Shown piece after piece: positions 52,701 through 61,700 of a stretch of DNA of 64,000 nucleotides. The position numbers and the translations under genes were made by a program. This DNA comes from Metellina segmentata (taxonomy: Eukaryota > Arthropoda > Arachnida > Araneae > Tetragnathidae), in the NCBI GenBank assembly GCA_947359465.1, contig OX375881.1, positions 73,493,914-73,557,913 on the forward strand, written 5' to 3'. The stretch's first letter is position 1, and every line of letters begins with the position of its first letter. Under the pieces are notes generated by a model. It saw only the letters and a list, made by a program, of their open reading frames with translations, had not been told where the DNA came from and searched no databases.

Positions 52701-55700
52701 TGAACCAGTCCATTAGTTAAATTACGGGACTGGTGGTAACCAAAACAAATTGCTTCCACAGTTGGCGTCTTCTGCGCGGATTGTGGTTCGAAGTTTAATA
52801 CTCGATGTTGAAAGCCACGGCAATTGCAACGCATTATTGGAGGAGAAAACCAGAAATAGCTATCAATACTCATGCCTTTGACTATGGCAGCCTACTCTTC
52901 ACAAGGTTTTACAAGCTTTTAAAAATTGATAGACCTAAGGTTCTTCACCTGAGCCGCACTCACGTTGGCGTGGTGTGGAAGTTTGGAGAGGTGGGATGCC
53001 AGCTCAGGTGTGACCTCGTCATCTGACCATGATTCAAAACTACGTGGAATTGGCCGCGGATATTTCCTTTCGGGTTTTATACCGGACCGTCGTCAATACC
53101 CCGTTGTGTTTCTAGTTAATGTTTTTTAAATACCTACTTACAGGAACCGTACTATACTAGACTATACTAGAGTGCCTACTATACTAGTACAATATGTCTT
53201 GCCTTGCCAAATACTGATGGTGCCATCTAGAGACCAAATAGACATTTAAATGATAAATATGTAATTTTAGTGCCATTGATAAAAACTGCCCACAATATCT
53301 TGGTAAATATCTAATTAATAGTTTAACACATTATAGAACTGTACAATCGTGGGAAAAAACCCCGAACCATCCCATTCTCAACCTTTATTCGAGCAATTTT
53401 AACAGTCGAGAAAATTCAAAGATGGCGTTTGACAGATACCAAACGTCTTCTATAAATTGAAATGCGCTAAATTTGGTTTAGATGCCGACTTCATATTAAA
53501 TTGATAGCCCGTTGTGCTGCTCTAGTACAACGTTAACTAAAAATTACAACTACAATTACATATTAAATTGAGTATCAACTTCATAATTTCCATTTGAAGC
53601 CCCCTGTTATGACGTGCAATTTTGAATCCATATAAAAATTTACCAAAAGATACCAAATTTTATGTCAGTAGGTCTTACTATTTAGAAGTTTTGAGTTAGA
53701 CTTTTATGGATATATTCCTAAATAATATTTCTATAACGCTGCTATTTTGTCCCATGTTACTGTTGAACATCAAATATTTCATTTAAGAAAATTGTTTCAG
53801 TATGTAATACTAATTATTAATTTAATGTTTGAAACTATTATGAATTTGAAACTTAACTCTAATTTAATGGGAATCGATTTAAAAGAACTTCTAATATGAC
53901 AATGCGAAATTTCAGCTTTTTACAATAGTTAGCTTATGATTAGGTAAATATTTCTCATTATTGCGATTTTAGGGGATACCAAAAGTTTGAAAAGCGTCTG
54001 ACAAACCTCGGATGATTATTCTTGGATAGTACGCAGTTGCATAGTAAATATAACGTAATTCTCAAATTGTATGCACTTGCATAATAAATAAAACAATTGT
54101 TGGATCGCTGACAAATATGTTGGAAAAAGAGAACAAATTTGAACATAGAGTTCAAATTTGAAATTTGGGTATCTGTAAGTACAATTAATCTTGATCTAAG
54201 AATACCTACTTTCAATGTAGGGATTATCCCTGACATTGGCAGCAAATTTAAAGTAGAGTATCTCCGGATATAAAGGTGTTGCCTCGTCATCTGACCGTGG
54301 TTCAAAATTACGAGGTGTTGTCCTCTGATCTTTCTCTTAAGGGACTGATCCCGGACCGACGTCAATAGCCCGTTGATTTGCTCTAGTACGACGTTAACTA
54401 AAATTACCATTACCCTTAAGGGAAAGATCCGAGGACATCACCTCGTAATTTTGAACCACCGTCAGTTGACGAAGCAACACCTGAGCTGGAACCCCACTCT
54501 CCAAACTTCCACACCAACCCAACGTGAGGACTTTATAAAGTTATAGGAGTCATCAAATTTAATATTTGACTAATTATTTAACCATGCAGTATTTGATAAT
54601 GCATGGTTGTGATGTGATATGATATGATAATGCATGGCATCAAAACATAGTGTTTTCTTTAGGAATTTCGCTATTTGGTCAAAATTTTATATGATACGTG
54701 GGTAATTTAATTAACATCACGCTGGAGCAACACAATGGGCTATTGGCGACGATACGGGATCAAACTAGAAGGGAAAGTACCGATGACAACACCGGGCCTC
54801 GGTTGCCCTTTTGGAAGAGTAACAGATTAGCAACCGAAAGGTTTCTAGTTCATATCCAACCAAAACCCTTTGTGTAAAAAGGGTTGGTGAACGTTTAATC
54901 TGTCGAGTCCTCAAATGTCCTCACGTTGGCGTGTAGTGGAAGTTTATAGAGTGGGATGCCAGCTCAGATGTGACTTCTTTATCTGAACTGTGGTTCAAAA
55001 TTACGTGATGGTTTCCTCGGATCTTTCCCTTGGAGTTTCATTCCGTACCGTCAGTAGCCCACTGTGTTGCTTCAGTGTGATATTAATTTAAATACCTACT
55101 TACGACAACACCATGTAATTTTGAACGTGAGGACATATGACGCCAAGGCAAGTTTAACGTGCACCAGCCCCCTTTGTACACGACAGTGTTTGGTTGGATT
55201 CGAATTCACAATCCTCCGGTTGACAATCCGTTACTCTTTCAACCGATCTCCTTTTTAAACCGAGCCGACCAACCGGTATAGGGGTTAAGGTGTTAGCCTC
55301 TAAATCGGAAGGTTCCTGGTTCGAATCCGGGTCCGGGAATGGATGTTTGTAAGCGTATGGTGTAGATAATATTTAATTTCAATAACGTTCTCTGAAACAA
55401 ACTGTAGCTGTAACTGTTAATATGTTCTCATGTAAACAAAACAGAAACTAATATTAAGCGGTTACTTTAAATTTATTTGTTACGAGCAAAATACCCGACC
55501 TCACTCGGGTTGAATTAGGTCACTGAAAGTGACCAGAAAAATGATAACTTTCCTCTGTCGTATAAAAATTTCAAATTATTTTAGTGTAAAATAATTTGTA
55601 ACACCATTTGACATTTGTATAATTTCTACAACCTACTTCGGACACAAATCCTGTACCTGCATATCCATTCATGTAATACATTTCACTTACATCGCACCCC

Positions 55701-58700
55701 TGTAAAAAATAAACCGATGAAAAGTGACAGACACTAAGGTAACGATTTTGCGGGAGGATTAGGAATCCTAAGTTTATTTTTAAATGCAAATGTTTTTTCC
55801 CGAAAATTCCGATTTGTGTCACGTGCAACAATAAAGAACTTGTTTTAAAATTGAATGTCTTCAATACAGATGAAGCAAAGGTAACCTATTCATTTTTTAA
55901 GGTAAATCGAATTTTAAAATTTACGTTCTTTCAATAATGGCAAAATTCCACAAAAAAATTTCTGTATTCTGACTTCAAGCCACTTTAGATCAAATACTCT
56001 GCAGTGGTGTTGTGTGTGATGAAAAGTAAAAGCAATTTATTAAAATAATAAATATTTTAAACAACAGAATTTAAACATAATACCTTCAAGTTTACACTGA
56101 AAAAGTTGTTCTAACGATATAAATTCATGATCCTTTTTTATCTTTTGATCTTGCACAGTTGCCACACTTACAGCTAATATTTAACAAAATTAAACAAAAA
56201 ACAAAATTAATTCTGAGTGGAAAAACAAAGTATCATTGCATGTGGCTTACAAACATGAGTTTCCGTTACTTTGCAGAATATCGTTTGTCCCAAATAATCA
56301 GAAATAGTTTATATTTTGAAAAGATGATAAATAAGGCTCAAAATACAAATTTATTACAGTTTAATAAGGTAAAAATAGTTGATTTTCCAGCAGTATTGGT
56401 AAAACAATCGTAATTGCAATGCTCAATCTACCTTCCAGCTACTCTAAAACTACCAAATTATGGTTAATTTAAGTACAGTTACTCAGATGTTTTAACATGA
56501 AACTTACCTAAATATGTAACCAAAGACATTTTAAATAATGTATTCACTTAGTTAAGTATGATATATCATACATAGAACATTGCATTAACATATCACACCC
56601 CAGCAAGAAAAGTGACACAAGTCAAAAAATATAAATTTTTATGTTATGTCATTAAAAAATATGTATGAGGTGCCCCAGCTTGTTATATTACTATTCTATA
56701 GAATATAGTAGAAGCTATCACCATATATATTTACCTAAAAATTAAAAGAATATTATACTATTTCAATATAAGTTTTATCCTTAAGTTGATACTTCTCAAA
56801 TTCTGCAATTTTGAGTTGTGTCACTTTTCTTGCTGGAGTGCAATAGGTTGAATTCATTTTTTGCGATATTTGTACAAACAGACACAAAATCAAATAGAAT
56901 GTATAGACGTACAGGCAGACTTATGCAACCAAGTTGTCACTAAATGAATACAAGTACTCACAGTATACAAAGTTTCATTAAAATATACTCAACTGTTTGG
57001 ACGTAGTATGAGCACATACATACATATACAGACAGACCAGGACACACACACCAATTGCGCAAGAGATGGATTTTACATCAGAAGGGTCCAAAACGGATAG
57101 AAATTTGAAATGGGTGGAAAATATTCTACGTACAAATACTCCATTCTTATGACATGTTATATCTTTGTTATAAGAATTGGCAGAGGGTCAAAAATTTTTT
57201 TTTCTCAAAGTATAACATTGAAGCAAAAGTTTCTACAACAGTATTATTTGCATTATAATTTTCCGAAAAAGAACTTGATCTTGATAAGATAAAAAGCAAA
57301 TGCTTAGTTCCGGTTTCTTTTCAAAAATTGTTAACAAACCATTTAAACACATTTTAATGAGGTCTTTTCTTTTCAGATTAAACTTGACAAAGATGGAAAT
57401 GCATATTTTTCAACATTAGAAATTGACGATGTAACGATAGAAGATGCAGGAAAATATAAAGTAACTGCCAAAAACGAACTTGGAGAAAGTCATGCTACAA
57501 TTAGTCTCAACTTTGACAGTGAGTATTTTTTTAGTTTAACATGGCGTATTCATCATTCATTTTCAAAGGGAAAAAGTTGAACTTTTTCAAAATTTTTTAG
57601 TGTTTAGAACATTTAAATTTGCATTTTCCACACTCATATGTTCAAAGATTAAATGTTATGCTAGTTTTAAAATGTCATTATATCTGCTTGTAGCTAAAAA
57701 TTGCCTTTTAATAGTTTTAAAATACACTAACTATTGAATTAAAAAATGTTTTTACAGTACATCTTACAAATTTCATTTTATAAGTATCATTATTTCATAA
57801 TCCAGTGGAAATGTTCAAGCTTTGTCATGTTTCTGAAAATCTAGTTTCTCCTTTAAATTTGCTTTTTTATATTTAGTTTATGATTGTTCTGCTTTTCTGA
57901 GCAAGTTCAAAACATTAAAGTATAATTCCCGTTGTTTGACTCCCAATCGATTTTGCTGTTCATGGTTCAAAGTTTTATTGCTAATTTGTTAATATAATTT
58001 TTTTAATCGATTTGTTAAGTATCGCTTTTCTGTATAATAATAAAAAATATAATTAATGTATTTGCTTTAGCGAAAATCATTAATATTTTTAATTTGTTAC
58101 TAATTATGGTGTAATATCAAGCTCACTGTTTCTTATAAAATAATGTATGCCTCTGTTATAAAATAATGTATGCCTCTGACATTATTTTCAATCTGGGAAT
58201 TCATGTCAGGTTGTGCAACTTACATAGCCTTTGTACTTGCAATAGGGTGTGAAAGATGAATGCTACATGAAACTTACTTAATTATACAGTTTCTCCGTCA
58301 TTAAGAGAATAAATTATTTAATGACCTATATCTGCTTCGGCAAATTTACAAAAGTTAGAAATTAAATTTAATTAGTCTTGCAAATTGTCAATCCCTTTAA
58401 AAATGTGTTGCTAATTAAATGAATGTATCCTTTGAAATTGATTTGAATCTAAATGTGGAATAACTAGTATGCTAGAAATGCTGTAACTATCATGTTATAT
58501 TTCTTTCATTCCAGGTGAAGATGAAGGCATTCCAGCAGAAGGGACCAGACCTCTATTCACAGAAAAGCCCATCATTAAAGGAGCCGACAATTTTAAAAAG
58601 GTTACCTTTGAGTGCAGGCTAGTGGCAGATCCCAAGCCAACGATACAATGGTACACATCTTTATTTAACTTTGACCGTGTTAATGTTTTATAAAAGCATA

Positions 58701-61700
58701 TTATGGGTCCACTGTGAGATTAAAAATAATTTATGTGCCCAATGAAAATATTGATAATTTTCTGCCATCTTTAAATGATTTCAAAGCTCCATTGACTTCA
58801 ATTCTTAAATAACATGGACCAAAGATTCACTTTATCCCACTACAATGTGCAGGTGTGCAAAGTAAAGTTTGTATGTAAAGGTATCGTATTTATAATGTGG
58901 AATGTTATTTAATCTTATCATAACTTCAAGGGAATTCATTATGAAGTTGCTGCTTATCTTAAATATATGATATTCAGTTTTTATAGCAGTACTTCAATAA
59001 AGGCAAAATTATGTAAACATTTCTTTGAAATGAAATAGTTTAGTGAATCTCCCAAATGAGGAAATCCTCAATATCACCAAAAACATTTTGCTTGAAAACA
59101 ATCTACCTATCTACTGGTTTTAATATTAGTATTTAAAATTGCTTGCCTTAAATTTGCTTATGAATATGATGTGTTATTTCAGGTTACATAATGGTAAACC
59201 TATTTCGGATGGGGGTAGATATAAGTATGGACTTATTTCTGACAAACATAACCATATCGTATCTCTCGAAGTACAAAATGTTGTTGCTGGAGATGGAGGA
59301 GAGTATAAAGCTGTGGCTACCAATAAGCATGGTGATGGTCATGCAAATATTGCTCTCAACTTTGAAAGTAAGCATTTTTATATCTGTTTTTTCCATTTCT
59401 TTTTAATTCATTCATAAATATACACTTCAATTCATTACCATGAAAACAATAAAACATAAGATTTCTCATTGAATTGCTGAAAATTTCAAAAAATATTGCA
59501 ACTGACTATCACAAATTAGAACATTTTCATGAGACAAGCAACATTTTGCATGGTTGTATTATTAAAATCTAGTACCATAAATACTTAATAATTCCATTAT
59601 CTCTGAAGACGTGCATATGTGATGTCTAGAGAAAAACCAGATGTTTCCACCTTGTAGCACAAATAATTGAAAGTAGGGTTCTTTTTTTTTGTGGAAAGGG
59701 TGATCTATTAATGAAAATGTTTTGTTGCAAACCTGGCTAAACGGCGTATCAAATGAGATAATTGTGACATGTTCTTTGAATTCTATGAATTTTATTTTCT
59801 GTGGACTTTGGGTAATTGATTATTGATCTCATAATGTTTACTCTCATATTTTTTTTTTTTTTGTATTTATAAAATGTTATTTGGATTTTAAATCAAAAAT
59901 TTAAATCTTAGTGTAAAAAACTATATTATCAATGATATCTTGTGTACAATTATTTTAAATGTGAAGTTATTTCATTTTAGAGAGGTTGTAGGTAGTGAAT
60001 TTAGATAAAAGATTATTTCTGCTTGGTTTAGTTTATAACATAACTATTTTTAAGAAAGGAGAATTTACCTTACAAGTTTATTTTGTCAAAAAATTAAAAT
60101 GTGCATTTTTATGAAAATTGTATATGTATTTCTTTTTCTGTTTATTTTAATTAAAATACTTTAGATAGTATTTTTCGTGTTTCAAAATTTGGTATTTTCA
60201 AAGTACTTAAAAAGATAAAGATATTTGGATTTTCAGAATTGATATGTATGATATCAAGTATTTATTTGAACATATGACTAAATTGCAAAAGAAATCATTT
60301 TGCAATCAATATAAACTTTATGGTAACATGATTTCATAAAACATTTTCGCTGAAGTTAATTGTGGATAAGAAAATTTGAATATAGAACTGTACAGTCAAT
60401 AAGCCACTTACAAGTTTATTTAAAATTATTGCTTTGTTCACTTTATTAAAACATTTTTGTTAGTATTGTCTACTGCCAATGTTCTTATACGATCATAAAC
60501 ATCTTACTTAATAATATGCATCAGGAAGCAAAGTGATGTGCTTTTCGATTTGTGTTGTGATGTGATGTAAAATGCTATTTTTGATTTGTTCGTTTATTTT
60601 ACATTGCTAATGACTTCTTATTTTTTTCCTTTGTAGATGATAAACCACAGTAAGTATATATATTTTATTCTGTAGTTATTATGTAACTATAACAAATAAG
60701 AGTTGTAAAATTGTGATTTATTTTACAATATTGCTTTGCTTATTTTGTGTATTAATCTATACATTTTCTTAATTATTTTATTCTTATACTTCATGAGATT
60801 ATAAAATTTTTTTTTGGTTGATACATCTTGTTTTTAATTATAATGTGCACATTTAAGAATATGACTAAATCAACATATGTAATAAAAATTATAGTTGAAA
60901 ATATATATTTAAGCACAGAAGGTTTTTTTTAATAAGTTTGCTGAGTATATAGAGATCACACACATGTTTGATACAAGGACATTTATTAATTTATTAGTTT
61001 TAGCTTTTGTTACATTCTCTTGAAAGCCTAGTTACTGAAAAAATCACTAATGTGCTGTTATCTTTCTTTATATAAGAACTTATATAATAAATACTATATG
61101 CAACACACAAATCTATATATTAGGCTTTTAGAATATCTAATGCTAAAATTTTATTACTCAGAATTTGTATCAAAAATACAAGAGAATATGGATTGCATAA
61201 ACATATTTTTCTTTCCAAAGTCATTCATCTTCACTTACCTATTATATTAACTATGATATCACTTATATTCATTGATACACTAGTAATCTTGATTTACAAA
61301 TTGCAATTATGAGAACTAAAAAAATCGAACCTGCATGCTTTATCTTAATTTACGAATTTTTCATTATATGAAAGTGATAAATGTGTTTCCATTATTATTA
61401 CTCTTAGAATTCCAAAGGGCAAAACTCCTAGATTTCCACAGAAACCAACTATTAAGCAAGTAGGAGATGCTTTAATGCTAGAATGTATTCTAGAAGCTGA
61501 TCCTTTGCCAGATATAGTTTGGTATCATGGTGCAACTAAAATTAAAGATGGTAAAAGGCACAAGATTCTGCAAAAGAGTCAAGGAGTCGATATGTACCTC
61601 CTTACTTTGGAAATACAGGTAATTATACTTTTGTTATATCCATGGCTGAGTATGTTTAATTTAGATGTTGTACATTTTAAGCAGCCTTCCCATCATAACG

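Larger units (their letters stand above)
45105..57376 (+). other. Intron 2 of the twitchin-like gene (12.3 kb)
   Basis: The intron splits Ig domain 1. It contains the repeats listed at 46689, 47103, 47170, 48094, 49486, 51016, 52930, 53440-55375 and 56596. The parts 45105-46680, 49550-51000, 51590-52925 and 56845-57376 show nothing I can identify. Confidence 0.8.

Noticed and set aside
53958..54410. 150-codon minus-strand frame
   Set aside because: Its N-terminal part is inverted SINE body. The same residues recur in the frame at 37144, so it is a repeat artefact.
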